Source: Streptomyces caelestis (lineage in GTDB: Bacteria; Actinomycetota; Actinomycetes; Streptomycetales; Streptomycetaceae). From it: DNA of 64,000 bases. The notes under the pieces were generated by a model. That model was given only the letters and a program-made list of their open reading frames with translations. It did not search any database and was not told the DNA's origin. Both the position numbers and the translations under genes were made by a program. Location of the stretch: positions 1,054,001-1,118,000 of the forward strand of contig NZ_JACHNE010000001.1 of assembly GCF_014205255.1 (NCBI RefSeq), read 5' to 3'. This document shows positions 8,221 through 16,714 of the stretch, piece by piece. Within the stretch, counting starts at the first letter, position 1. Every line of letters starts with the position of its first letter.

Positions 8221-11043
8221 ATGGCCCCGCCCCTCTCCAGACGATCCCTTCTCCAGGCCGCGGCCCTCGCGGCGGCGACACCTGCGGTCTCTCTCGCCGC
8301 CACCGGCCGAGCCGCGGCCGCCGTTCAGGAGGCAACACCCGTGGCCGCCGCACCGTCCAGCTGGACCGTCCAGCCCTTCGCCCTCGACGACGTGGCCCTC
8401 AGGCCCGGTATCTTCGCCGACAAGCGGCAGTTGATGCTCGACCACGCCCGCGGCTACGACGTCAACCGGCTGCTGCAGGTCTTCCGCGCCAACGCCGGCC
8501 TCTCCACCGGCGGTGCGGTCGCGCCCGGCGGGTGGGAGGGGCTGGACGGGGAGGCCAACGGCAATCTGCGCGGTCACTACACCGGGCACTTCCTGACGAT
8601 GCTGTCCCAGGCCTATGCCGGCACCGGCGAGCAGGTGTTCGTCGACAAGATCCGCACGATGGTCGGGGCGCTGACCGACGTGCGCGAGGCGCTGCGCAAG
8701 GACCCGGCCGTGCTGAGCGTCGGCGGGAAGTTCGGCACCGCCGTCGAGAACGTCCGCGGCTCGTACCAGTACGTCGATCTGCCCGCAGCCGTCCTCCAGG
8801 GCGCCTCGGCCATCACGCTGTCCGCCTGGGTGAAGCCGGCCCACGACGGCAACTGGGCGCGGGTCTTCGACTTCGGCAACGACAACACCCGGTACATGTA
8901 CCTGGCCGCCCGCAACGCCGGCGGTGTGCCGCGCTTCGCCATCACGACCAGCGGGCCGGGCGGCGAGCAGGCCCTCAACGGCACCACGGCGCTGCCCCTC
9001 CACCAGTGGAGCCACCTCGCGGTCACGATCGCGGGCGGGACCGGCACGCTGTACGTCAATGGCACCGCAGTGGCCCGCAACACGGCGATGTCCCTCACCC
9101 CGGCCGCGCTCGGCGCCCTCGCCAACAACTGGCTCGGCCGCTCGAACTTCTCCACCGACCCCGTCTTCGCGGGCGCCTACGACGAATTCAACGTGTGGTC
9201 GCGGGCCCTGAACGCCGCCGAGATCGGGCAGTTGCAGAACAGCCGGGCCGCCGACGCCTCCGCCGGCCACGGCGACCTGGCGTCGTACGCCTTCGACGAG
9301 ACGAGGGGCGGAACCTTCGCGGACGCCTCCGGCCGGGGCCTGACCGCCACCCTGCGCCGCACCTGGGGCGCGCCCAGTCATCCCGGGTTCCTCGCGGCGT
9401 ACCCGGAGACGCAGTTCATCGAACTGGAGTCGAGGACCACCCCCGACTACACCAAGGTGTGGGCGCCGTACTACACCGCGCACAAGATCCTCAGGGGTCT
9501 GCTCGACGCGTACGCCGCCACGGACGACGACCGGGCCCTCGACCTCGCGTCCGGCATGTGCGACTGGATGTACTCCCGGCTGTCCAGGCTGCCGGAGTCC
9601 ACGCTCCAGCGCATGTGGGGGATCTTCTCCAGCGGCGAGTTCGGCGGCATCGTCGAGGCGATCTGCGACCTGCACACGATCACCGGCAAGGCCGAACACC
9701 TCGCACTGGCCAAGCTGTTCGACCTCGACCGGCTGATCGACGCGTGCGCGGCGAACACCGACATCCTCGACGGGCTGCACGCCAACCAGCACATCCCGAT
9801 CTTCACCGGCTATGTGCGGCTGTACGACGAGACGGGTGAGGAGCGCTACCTCACCTCGGCGAAGCACTTCTGGGACATGGTCGTACCGCACCGCATGTAC
9901 GGCATCGGCGGCACCAGCACCCAGGAGTTCTGGAAGGCCCGGGACGTGATCGCGGGCACCATCAGCGCGACCACCGCGGAGACCTGCTGCGCGTACAACA
10001 TGCTCAAGCTGAGCCGGACCCTGTTCTTCCACGAGCAGGACCCGAAGTACATGGACTACTACGAGCGGGCCCTGTACAACCAGGTGCTCGGCTCGAAGCA
10101 GGACAAGCCGGACGCGGAGAAGCCGCTCGTCACGTACTTCATCGGGCTGACGCCCGGTCATGTCCGGGACTACACGCCCAAGCAGGGCACGACCTGCTGC
10201 GAGGGCACCGGCATGGAGAGCGCCACGAAGTACCAGGACTCGGTGTACTTCGCGAAGTCGGACGGCAGCGCCCTGTACGTCAACCTGTACAGCCCGTCCA
10301 CGCTGACCTGGGCCGAGAAGGGCGTGACGGTCACGCAAACCACCGCCTACCCGAGGGAGCAGAGCAGCACGCTCACGTTCGGCGGCGGCCGGGCCTCCTT
10401 CACGCTGCGGCTGCGCGTGCCGTCGTGGGCGACGGCCGGGTTCCGGGTGACCGTCAACGGCGGTGCGGTGTCCGGCACTCCGCGGCCGGGGAGCTACTTC
10501 AGCGTGTCCCGGACCTGGCGGGCCGGCGACACCGTCCGGGTCACCATGCCGTTCCGGACGCGGGTGGAGAAGGCCCTCGACGACCCGTCCCTGCAGACCC
10601 TCTTCCACGGCCCGGTCAACCTGGTCGCCCGCGACTCCGCCACGGAGTACCTGAAGGTCGGGCTGTACCGCGACGCCGGCCTGTCCGGCGACCTGTCGGC
10701 CTCCCTCAAGCCGGTGTCCGGCAAGCCGCTGCACTTCACGCTGGACGGGAGGGAGTGGGCGCCGTTCTTCGAGGGGACGGAGGATCCGACGCACGCCTAC
10801 TTCCGGCGCTCGGAGCCGAAGGTCGTCTTCGGCGGCCGGGACGCGGGCGTCGCCAACCCGGCCAAGACCGACGGCACCACGCTGCTGGACGAGGTCTGGG
10901 CGGGGGCACCGTTCCGGAACAAGGGGGCGCTGGTGGCGCGGGTGCGGTCCACGGTGGACGCGTGGGTGGCGGCCGGGCTGCTGAGCAGGGCGGACGGCGA
11001 CAAGGTGGTGAGCACGGCGGGCGCGGCCTCGTACCAGCCCTGA
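8221..11043 (+). CDS. Secreted GH127 beta-L-arabinofuranosidase with inserted LamG domain
   Basis: The predicted 940-residue protein begins with a Tat signal (SRRSLLQAAALAAATPAV, residues ~6-23). The GH127/DUF1680 fold starts at ~45 (DVALRPGIFADKRQLMLDHARGYD). It is interrupted at ~167-390 by a LamG/concanavalin-like module (ITLSAWVKP, WSHLAVTI, YDEFNVWSRALNAAEI), then resumes (YYTAHKILRGLLDAY). The catalytic zinc site of the family is present: Glu587 and Cys589 in ETCCAYNML, and Cys659-Cys660 in TTCCEGTG. It should release L-arabinofuranose from plant polymers outside the cell. An upstream GTG at 8209 is in frame, but the GGAGGAG ribosome site lies after it, so ATG 8221 is preferred. Confidence 0.92.
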   Translation: MAPPLSRRSLLQAAALAAATPAVSLAATGRAAAAVQEATPVAAAPSSWTVQPFALDDVALRPGIFADKRQLMLDHARGYDVNRLLQVFRANAGLSTGGAVAPGGWEGLDGEANGNLRGHYTGHFLTMLSQAYAGTGEQVFVDKIRTMVGALTDVREALRKDPAVLSVGGKFGTAVENVRGSYQYVDLPAAVLQGASAITLSAWVKPAHDGNWARVFDFGNDNTRYMYLAARNAGGVPRFAITTSGPGGEQALNGTTALPLHQWSHLAVTIAGGTGTLYVNGTAVARNTAMSLTPAALGALANNWLGRSNFSTDPVFAGAYDEFNVWSRALNAAEIGQLQNSRAADASAGHGDLASYAFDETRGGTFADASGRGLTATLRRTWGAPSHPGFLAAYPETQFIELESRTTPDYTKVWAPYYTAHKILRGLLDAYAATDDDRALDLASGMCDWMYSRLSRLPESTLQRMWGIFSSGEFGGIVEAICDLHTITGKAEHLALAKLFDLDRLIDACAANTDILDGLHANQHIPIFTGYVRLYDETGEERYLTSAKHFWDMVVPHRMYGIGGTSTQEFWKARDVIAGTISATTAETCCAYNMLKLSRTLFFHEQDPKYMDYYERALYNQVLGSKQDKPDAEKPLVTYFIGLTPGHVRDYTPKQGTTCCEGTGMESATKYQDSVYFAKSDGSALYVNLYSPSTLTWAEKGVTVTQTTAYPREQSSTLTFGGGRASFTLRLRVPSWATAGFRVTVNGGAVSGTPRPGSYFSVSRTWRAGDTVRVTMPFRTRVEKALDDPSLQTLFHGPVNLVARDSATEYLKVGLYRDAGLSGDLSASLKPVSGKPLHFTLDGREWAPFFEGTEDPTHAYFRRSEPKVVFGGRDAGVANPAKTDGTTLLDEVWAGAPFRNKGALVARVRSTVDAWVAAGLLSRADGDKVVSTAGAASYQP

Positions 11044-11059
11044 GTCTTTCCGCGCGGGT

Positions 11060-11086
11060 CCGGTGCCGTACCGCGCTCGGCACCGG
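11060..11086 (+). terminator. Hairpin after the GH127 gene
   Basis: CCGGTGCCG (11060-11068) and CGGCACCGG (11078-11086) are perfect 9-bp arms with a 9-nt loop, 16 nt after the stop codon. No U tract follows. Confidence 0.55.
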
Positions 11087-11186
11087 GCCAGGCCGGTTCA
11101 CCAAATTTCTTTGCGGCAGAGGTGATTGTTTCGCCCCTGGCATCCGTACCCCCTGGTGTTGGGCCGTTCATATCCCAGGAGGCACG

Positions 11187-11951
11187 ATGCGCATCTCGCG
11201 CAGCACGGCAGGAACCGCGTTCGTGAGCGGTGCGTTGATCCTTACGCTCACCGCGCTCGCCTACCCGAGCATGCTGGGCGTGGAAAACGCGGCTTCCGGC
11301 CAGGACCGCATCATCGCCAACACTCAGTGGGGTCCGCTGACCGAGGCGGACCGCGACTTCGTGGTCCGCGTGCGCGCGGCCGGTCTGTGGGAGTACCCCT
11401 TGGGGCAGCTGATCATGGAGCGGAGCTCGTCGAAGGAGATGCGGGAAGTCGCCGAGCATCTGCTCGTGGGTCACGGCCGGCTCGACGCGGGCTGCCGCAA
11501 GGTCTCCACGGACCTGGGAATCACCCTGCCGAACGAGCCGTCGCCGCAGCAGCAGCAGTTCGTGGCGACGGCGGAAGGCAGCACCGGCAAGGAGTTCGAG
11601 TCCACGGCCGTGACCATCATGCGTGTCGCGCACGGGGGCATCTTCCCGACGATTGCCAAGATCCGGGCGACCACCCGGAACAGCCTCGTGCGGGAACTCG
11701 CAGACACGACCAACGACACTGTTCTCGACCACATCACGGTCCTGGAGAAGACCGGCCTGATCAACCAAGAGCAGGTCAGCTTCCAGATCACCGCCCCGCC
11801 CAAGCTGCCCCAGGAGCAGACGACGCCGCCGCCGCCCCAGCAGGGTGCGCCGGTCCGCGTGCTGCCGATCCCCGAAGACCTGAAGGATCTGCAGACGGTC
11901 GCCCCCAACCCGTCCTACGGGCAGCCGCAGCCGTCCCCGCCGGCCGGGTGA
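11187..11951 (+). CDS. DUF4142 domain protein, exported
   Basis: The 254-residue protein opens with a signal peptide or membrane anchor (ISRSTAGTAFVSGALILTLTALAY, residues 3-26). Residues ~48-195 form a helical ferritin-like DUF4142 domain (LTEADRDFVVRVRAAGLWEYPLGQL, EVAEHLLVGHGRLD). A Pro/Gln-rich tail follows (TTPPPPQQG). The ATG at 11187 sits 4 nt after a perfect AGGAGG. DUF4142 proteins are exported helical proteins of unknown biochemical role. It appears to be a single-gene unit, with a hairpin before it and a convergent gene after it. Confidence 0.85.
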   Translation: MRISRSTAGTAFVSGALILTLTALAYPSMLGVENAASGQDRIIANTQWGPLTEADRDFVVRVRAAGLWEYPLGQLIMERSSSKEMREVAEHLLVGHGRLDAGCRKVSTDLGITLPNEPSPQQQQFVATAEGSTGKEFESTAVTIMRVAHGGIFPTIAKIRATTRNSLVRELADTTNDTVLDHITVLEKTGLINQEQVSFQITAPPKLPQEQTTPPPPQQGAPVRVLPIPEDLKDLQTVAPNPSYGQPQPSPPAG

Positions 11952-11996
11952 ACCAGGGGCGGGCCGGGGGTCGCGCTCCGGCGGTGGGCCCCCAGG

Positions 11997-12788
11997 CTAC
12001 GAACGGCGGCGCGGTTTGCCGCGCCTGCCGCCCTTGGGGGCGCCACGCCCACTCCGGCCGGCCGACTGCCCGCCCTTGCCGGTGGGCTTCGCAGACGCCG
12101 ACCTCCCGGCCGCCGACTCCCCAGGCGCCGGCTTTCGTCGGACGCCGCCCTTGGGGTTCCCCTCCGGAAGAGCCGGCCGGCGGCCCCGCGTGCTGTTGAC
12201 CGTGCGGCCGCGGACGATGCCGATGAAGTCCTCCACCTGGTCCGTCGTCGCATCCGCCGGCCAGGCCAGGGCCACGCTCGACTCGGGGGCGTCCTTGAGG
12301 GGACGGTGCGTGAGGTCCTTGCGGTGGTGGAGACGGGCGAGCGACAGGGGAACGATGAGCACGCCGATCCCCGCCGCGACCAGGTCGACGGCGTCGGCCG
12401 TCGTGGCGGGGCGTTCGAAGGCGGGCCGTCCGGGGAGGTTCTCCCAGCCTAGGACGTCGTCGAGCGGGTGCAGCACGATGTCGTCGGACAGGTCCTCGAC
12501 AGACACCTCGTCGACGGCCGTGACCAGGTGGTCCTTGGGCACGACGACGACCGTCTGCTCTGTGTAGAGGGGGATCGCGCTGAGCACCGTCCGGTCGACG
12601 GGGAGGCGTACGAGGCCCGCGTCGGCGTCCCCGTCCAGCAGCCGCCCGGCCGCGGCTCCGGCGGGCACCTGCGTCAGGGCCAGCGGGACATCGGGATGCC
12701 GCTCGTTCCAGACGCGCACCCACTTGTCGGGCATCACCCCGGGGACGTACGCGAGCCGGAACGAGGGAGATTCTTCCGAGCCTGTCAC
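11997..12788 (-). CDS. LysR-type effector-binding domain protein without HTH
   Basis: The 263-residue protein begins straight at a LysR substrate-binding domain (FRLAYVPGVMPDKWVRVWNERHPDVPLAL; LVRLPVD; YTEQTVVVVPKDH; VAAGIGVLIVPLSLARLHH). The usual N-terminal DNA-binding HTH is absent and no coding trace of it is seen upstream. Residues ~200-263 are a basic Gly/Lys/Arg-rich tail (GKGGQSAGRSGRGAPKGGRRGKPRRRS) that may contact nucleic acid. The start is GTG at 12788. It is divergent from the DUF5997 gene, a pairing that recurs in Streptomyces. It may modulate another regulator or bind DNA by its tail; this is inference. Confidence 0.8.
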   Translation of the reverse strand: MTGSEESPSFRLAYVPGVMPDKWVRVWNERHPDVPLALTQVPAGAAAGRLLDGDADAGLVRLPVDRTVLSAIPLYTEQTVVVVPKDHLVTAVDEVSVEDLSDDIVLHPLDDVLGWENLPGRPAFERPATTADAVDLVAAGIGVLIVPLSLARLHHRKDLTHRPLKDAPESSVALAWPADATTDQVEDFIGIVRGRTVNSTRGRRPALPEGNPKGGVRRKPAPGESAAGRSASAKPTGKGGQSAGRSGRGAPKGGRRGKPRRRS

Positions 12789-12821
12789 CCGGCCAGGTTA
12801 CCGGCCGGGTGCAGCGGTCGC

Positions 12822-12873
12822 GGTCAGCGGCCGTGGTCAGTGGCCGTGGTCAGTGGTCGTGGTCAGTGGTCGC
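12822..12873. repeat. Four 13-bp tandem repeats in the divergent promoter region
   Basis: The unit GGTCAG(T/C)GG(C/T)CG(T/C) begins at 12822, 12835, 12848 and 12861, an exact 13-bp period with one or two changes between copies. It fills about half of the 110-bp gap between the LysR-like gene and the DUF5997 gene. It may be a slippage-prone tract or spaced protein sites; the period is longer than one helical turn. Confidence 0.8.
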
Positions 12874-12898
12874 GCGCACGCTCGATACTCTGGACGGC

Positions 12899-13291
12899 AT
12901 GACGTCGCACCAGAGCACCCAGACCATGAAGCCCGCGACCGCGGCGAAGAAGCTGGGTGTGTACCTCGAGGCCACACCCGCCGAGTTCCGGGAGGGTGTC
13001 GTCTCGCGCGCCGAGCTGAACGAGCTCCAGGCCAATCCGCCGCAGTGGCTTCAGGACCTGCGGAGCAACGGCCCGCACCCCCGCCCGGTGGTCGCGGCGA
13101 AGCTCGGCGTCTCCATCGCGGGCCTCGCCCGCGGCGGCGTCACCGAGCCCCTCACCACCGAGCAGATCGAGACGCTGAAGCAGGAGAACCCCGAGTGGCT
13201 TCAGCGGGAGCGCGCCACTCAGGCGGAGGTCCGCAAGGAGGCGGACCGGATCAAGAAGAAGAACGCCGAGCGCGCCGAAAGCCGCGACTGA
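12899..13291 (+). CDS. DUF5997 family protein
   Basis: The 130-residue protein matches the actinobacterial DUF5997 family (KPATAAKKLGVYLEATPAEFREGVVSRAELNELQANPPQWLQDLR; GPHPRPVVAAKLGVSIAGLARGGV; ENPEWLQRERATQAEVRKEADR). It is helical, soluble and ends in a charged helix. The part after residue 65 resembles a small HTH-like helical pair, but function is unknown. The ATG at 12899 is used. It is divergent from the LysR-like effector-domain gene and closed by a strong hairpin. Confidence 0.88.
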   Translation: MTSHQSTQTMKPATAAKKLGVYLEATPAEFREGVVSRAELNELQANPPQWLQDLRSNGPHPRPVVAAKLGVSIAGLARGGVTEPLTTEQIETLKQENPEWLQRERATQAEVRKEADRIKKKNAERAESRD

Positions 13292-13310
13292 CCTCGACCT
13301 TCTCTCAGAC

Positions 13311-13339
13311 GGCCCCAACCGGTCCATCCGGTTGGGGCC
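13311..13339 (+). terminator. Strong hairpin after DUF5997
   Basis: GGCCCCAACCGG (13311-13322) and CCGGTTGGGGCC (13328-13339) give a perfect 12-bp stem with a 5-nt loop, 19 nt after the stop codon. Confidence 0.85.
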
Positions 13340-13449
13340 GCTGTCGTTCTCGGGGCCGTCCCACGGCCTCGTGTGGCCTCGGTGAAACATTTCAGCCATG
13401 CATTGACATGGCGATGAAACGATCCGTAGCTTGGCCGATCATTTAGATT

Positions 13450-13466
13450 CGTGAAGCTTGTTCACG
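13450..13466. promoter_or_regulatory. Palindromic operator candidate upstream of the glucarate operon
   Basis: CGTGAA (13450-13455) and TTCACG (13461-13466) flank GCTTG, 21 nt before the ATG of the binding-protein gene at 13488. It lies in an AT-richer stretch (13430-13475) that probably holds the promoter. It is likely the target of a substrate-responsive repressor that is encoded elsewhere. Confidence 0.55.
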
Positions 13467-13487
13467 GATATGAACGGAGAACCATCC

Positions 13488-14837
13488 ATGCGGGATCGCC
13501 GACGCTGCATCGACATGCGGCTCCGCCGGGTGCGCCGCCTGGCTGCCGCGCTCGCCGTCTCTGGTTTCCTGTTCGGAACGGCCGCCTGCGGCTCCGGTTC
13601 CGGCAGCGCCCGGGCCGGCGATCCGAACACGCTGGAGGTGTGGACCCGGAGCGATCCGGAGTCCGCCCAGACCTACGAGCGGGTGTTCGCCGCCTTCACC
13701 AAGAAGACCGGAATCAAGATCGACTACCAGCCGGTCATGAACTTCGACCAGCAGTTGCAGAGCCGCGCGTCCACCAAGGACCTGCCGGACGTCATGATCA
13801 ACGACACGGCCCTGATGGGCAGTTACCAGGCCCAGGGCCTCCTCGAGCCCGTCGACCCGGCCTCGATCGCCGGACACGACGAGATCACCGCCAAGTCCTG
13901 GTCGTCCACCGTGGGCCGCGACGGCAGGCACTACGGCATCCCGTACTCCCGTCAGGCCATGACGCTGTTCGTCCGCAAGGACTGGCGAGAGAAGCTCGGC
14001 CTGCCGCAGCCGAAGACCTGGCAGGACACTCTCGCCCTCGCCAAGGCCTTCGCCACCCGCGACCCGGACGGGGACGGCAGGAAGGACACGTACGGCATGG
14101 TCGTGCCCGGCAGCGCGCAGAACGGCTATGTCGCCTGGTGGGGTGCCAGCTGGCTGTGGCAGGGCGGCGTGCGGATCATCGAGAAGGAGGGCTCGGGCTA
14201 CCGGCCCGCCATGGACTCGGCGGCCGCCCTGCGCACGGTCACCTGGATGAAGGACAACCTCTTCTGCGGTGACAACGGTGTCATCCAGCCCAGCGCCCTC
14301 ACCTCCGTCACCGCGAACACCACCAACTTCCAGGACGGCAACGCCGGGATGTACCTCACCGGCCCGTACAACATCTCCACCTTCGACAAGGCGCTCGGCA
14401 AGGACACGTTCGAGGTCCTGCCCGCCCCCGCGGGCCCGGCCGGGAACGACGTGCTGGCCGACGGCGAGAACGTCTACTTCGGTGCCAGGACCGGGAAGGC
14501 GAAGCAGGAGCAGACGCTCGCCGCGTTCCTGATCTCCCCCGAGGGCCAGACGCTCGCCATGACGGGCGACCACCAGCCCGTCGTGCGGATCCCCGTCAAC
14601 TCCACGCTGGACGCGGCGAAGGTGCGCGGCGACGCGCGCTGGAGCGTCGTGCAGAAGGCCTACGAGGACGACTCACTGCAGTTCCCCAACGCGCCGGACT
14701 GGGCCCCCATCAAGCAGGACACGGCCGATTCCCTCAACGCCCTGTTCACGTACTGCGGCAGTGACGTCAAGGCCGGTCTCAAGGAACTCAACGACACCCT
14801 CGCCGGTGACCTCAAGGACCAGGACCTGTTGAAATGA
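13488..14837 (+). CDS. ABC transporter sugar/sugar-acid-binding lipoprotein
   Basis: The 449-residue protein has a basic N-terminus, a hydrophobic segment (LAAALAVSGFLFG) and a lipobox-like TAAC with the lipidated Cys at 34. The rest is a family 1 extracellular solute-binding protein (LEVWTRSDPESAQTYERVFAAF; GIPYSRQAMTLFVRKDW; DGDGRKDTYGMVV; NAGMYLTGPYNISTF). The ATG at 13488 follows CGGAGA; a TTG further upstream would be in frame but has no ribosome site. It overlaps the permease gene by 4 nt (ATGA). Next to glucarate-catabolic enzymes, its ligand is probably glucarate, galactarate or an oligomer releasing them. Confidence 0.92.
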   Translation: MRDRRRCIDMRLRRVRRLAAALAVSGFLFGTAACGSGSGSARAGDPNTLEVWTRSDPESAQTYERVFAAFTKKTGIKIDYQPVMNFDQQLQSRASTKDLPDVMINDTALMGSYQAQGLLEPVDPASIAGHDEITAKSWSSTVGRDGRHYGIPYSRQAMTLFVRKDWREKLGLPQPKTWQDTLALAKAFATRDPDGDGRKDTYGMVVPGSAQNGYVAWWGASWLWQGGVRIIEKEGSGYRPAMDSAAALRTVTWMKDNLFCGDNGVIQPSALTSVTANTTNFQDGNAGMYLTGPYNISTFDKALGKDTFEVLPAPAGPAGNDVLADGENVYFGARTGKAKQEQTLAAFLISPEGQTLAMTGDHQPVVRIPVNSTLDAAKVRGDARWSVVQKAYEDDSLQFPNAPDWAPIKQDTADSLNALFTYCGSDVKAGLKELNDTLAGDLKDQDLLK

Positions 14838-15745
14838 CCGCGACCGTGACGACACCCGGGCCGCGCAGAGCCCGGGCCCTCCGCAAAAAGGCCGTACTGC
14901 CCTGGCTGTTCCTCGCGCCGGGTCTGCTGCTCGCCCTGGTCTTCAAGTTCCTCCCCATGGGCAAGGGCGTCTGGCTCAGCTTCTTCGACGTGCGGCCCTT
15001 CCTCGGTGACCAGTGGGTCGGCCTCGACAACTACACGCGGGTCCTGACCGACCACCGCTTCCAGGACGCCATCGGCCACACGCTGGTCCTGGGCATCGGC
15101 ATGTCCCTCGGCGCCATCGTCGCCGGCTTCCTCCTGGCCCTGCTGCTCGAAGGCCAGGCCCGCTCGCTGAAGATCATCCGTACCGCCGTCTTCCTGCCCG
15201 TCGTCACCGCCACCGCGGTGGTCGGCGAGATGTGGCGGCTGATGTACTACCCGACCTCCGACGGCCTGATCAACAGCGGTCTCGGGCTCCTCGGTCTGGG
15301 CCCCGTGCCCTACCTCGACAACCCCGACACGGCACTCTGGGCGACGATGGCCATGGGCATCTGGATGCTCGCCCCCTACAACATGGTGATCATCCTCGCC
15401 GGACTGGCGGGTGTGGACCGCTCGCTGTACGAGGCCGCCGCGATGGACGGGGTGTCGCTGTGGCAGCGGCTGCGGCACATCACCCTGCCCGCGATCCGCC
15501 CGGCCCTCGGCATCGTCCTCACCCTCGCCGCCATCCGCGGACTGCGCGTCTTCACCGAGGTGTACGTCCTCACGGGCGGCGGTCCGGCCGGGTCGACCGA
15601 CGTCTGGATGACCCGGGCCTACACCCTCGGCTTCTCCCGCAACGACATCGGCGGCGCCTCGGCCGCCTCCGTGCTCCTGCTCTGCGTGACGCTGCTGCTC
15701 ACCGTCACGGTCAACTACTTCCGCAAGAGGGGAGACGTGAGATGA
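14834..15745 (+). CDS. ABC transporter permease, MalF/UgpA type
   Basis: The 303-residue protein has six hydrophobic helices, the first at ~20-40 (AVLPWLFLAPGLLLALVFKF). The EAA loop that docks the ATPase is seen as YEAAAMDGVSLWQRLRHITLPAIRPAL (~196-222). It is translationally coupled at both ends by ATGA overlaps. It forms the membrane channel with the next gene product. No ATPase gene is in the operon, so a shared MsiK-type ATPase is expected. Confidence 0.93.
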   Translation: MTATVTTPGPRRARALRKKAVLPWLFLAPGLLLALVFKFLPMGKGVWLSFFDVRPFLGDQWVGLDNYTRVLTDHRFQDAIGHTLVLGIGMSLGAIVAGFLLALLLEGQARSLKIIRTAVFLPVVTATAVVGEMWRLMYYPTSDGLINSGLGLLGLGPVPYLDNPDTALWATMAMGIWMLAPYNMVIILAGLAGVDRSLYEAAAMDGVSLWQRLRHITLPAIRPALGIVLTLAAIRGLRVFTEVYVLTGGGPAGSTDVWMTRAYTLGFSRNDIGGASAASVLLLCVTLLLTVTVNYFRKRGDVR

Positions 15746-16686
15746 GCGCGCCCGCCATCGACCCCGTCCGGACCCCGGTGACCGCCTCTCCCCCGCGGAG
15801 GTCCGCCGGGAAGCAGCGCACCACCCCCGCCCGTTTCGACACCGCCCTCGGCTGGAGCGACCGGCCGGGCCCCGCCTGGGCGCTGCGCGTCCTGCTCTGC
15901 GCGCTCGCCCTGGGCGTCTTCGCGGCGCCGTTCCTGACGGTCTTCTCCGGTTCCTTCAGCGAGAAGGCCAGCGGTTCGACCCTGTCGTTCCTCCCCCACC
16001 ACCCGACCCTGCTGAACTTCCAGGTGGCGGGCGAGCGCGGCATCTGGGACTACTTCGGCAACTCCCTGGTCATAGCGGGCGGCGGACTGCTGTTGCAGCT
16101 CGCCGTCTGCACGCTCGCGGCGTACGCGCTGGCCCGGCACAGGTTCCGTGGGCAGGCGCTGATCCTGACCCTGTTCATGCTGACGATGATGCTTCCCGAG
16201 GAGGTCATCGCCATCCCGCTGTCCCTGGTCCTCGGCCATGTGCCCGTGGTGGGACTCGATCTGAAGGGCACCGTCTGGGGTGTGATCCTGCCGCTCGGCG
16301 CCTGGGGCTTCTCGGTGATGGTGCTCACCGAGTTCATGAAGGACATCCCCGCCGAGATCGAGGAGGCCGCCCGTATCGACGGCGTCGGTGAGCTGCGGAT
16401 GCTGTGGCAGGTCGTCCTGCCGCTGTGCAAGCCCGCGCTCGGCGTGGCCGGGGTGCTCGGCTTCATCATGATCTGGGACCAGTACCTGCTGCCCCTGATC
16501 GCCGCCAAGGACCCCACCGACTACACGGTCACCGTCGCCCTGTCCATCCTGCGCACCGACCCCGAGGTCGGCTCGGGGGTGGTGCTGGCCGGTGCGGTGA
16601 TCGCCCTGGTCCCCAGCCTGATCGTCTATCTGCTCCTCCAGCGCTCGCTGGTCACCGGCATCGCCGCCGGTGCCACGAAGGGCTGA
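15742..16686 (+). CDS. ABC transporter permease, MalG/UgpE type
   Basis: The 314-residue permease has a ~50-residue cytosolic N-terminus, then six helices (LRVLLCALALGVFAAPFLTVF first). The EAA loop reads EIEEAARIDGVGELRMLWQVVLPLCKPAL (~210-238). The start overlaps the upstream stop (ATGA). A 28-nt gap leads to the dehydratase gene. It is the second half of the transport channel. Confidence 0.93.
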   Translation: MSAPAIDPVRTPVTASPPRRSAGKQRTTPARFDTALGWSDRPGPAWALRVLLCALALGVFAAPFLTVFSGSFSEKASGSTLSFLPHHPTLLNFQVAGERGIWDYFGNSLVIAGGGLLLQLAVCTLAAYALARHRFRGQALILTLFMLTMMLPEEVIAIPLSLVLGHVPVVGLDLKGTVWGVILPLGAWGFSVMVLTEFMKDIPAEIEEAARIDGVGELRMLWQVVLPLCKPALGVAGVLGFIMIWDQYLLPLIAAKDPTDYTVTVALSILRTDPEVGSGVVLAGAVIALVPSLIVYLLLQRSLVTGIAAGATKG

Positions 16687-16714
16687 CCACCCCACCCCCC
16701 ACGATGAGGGAGAC

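Noticed and set aside
8143..10794. 883-codon minus-strand frame opposite the GH127 gene
   Set aside because: It is the usual antisense open frame of high-GC genes; the GH127 catalytic motifs are on the plus strand.
12822..12873. Tandem 13-bp repeats as a CRISPR array
   Set aside because: There are no spacers between units and no cas genes in the window.
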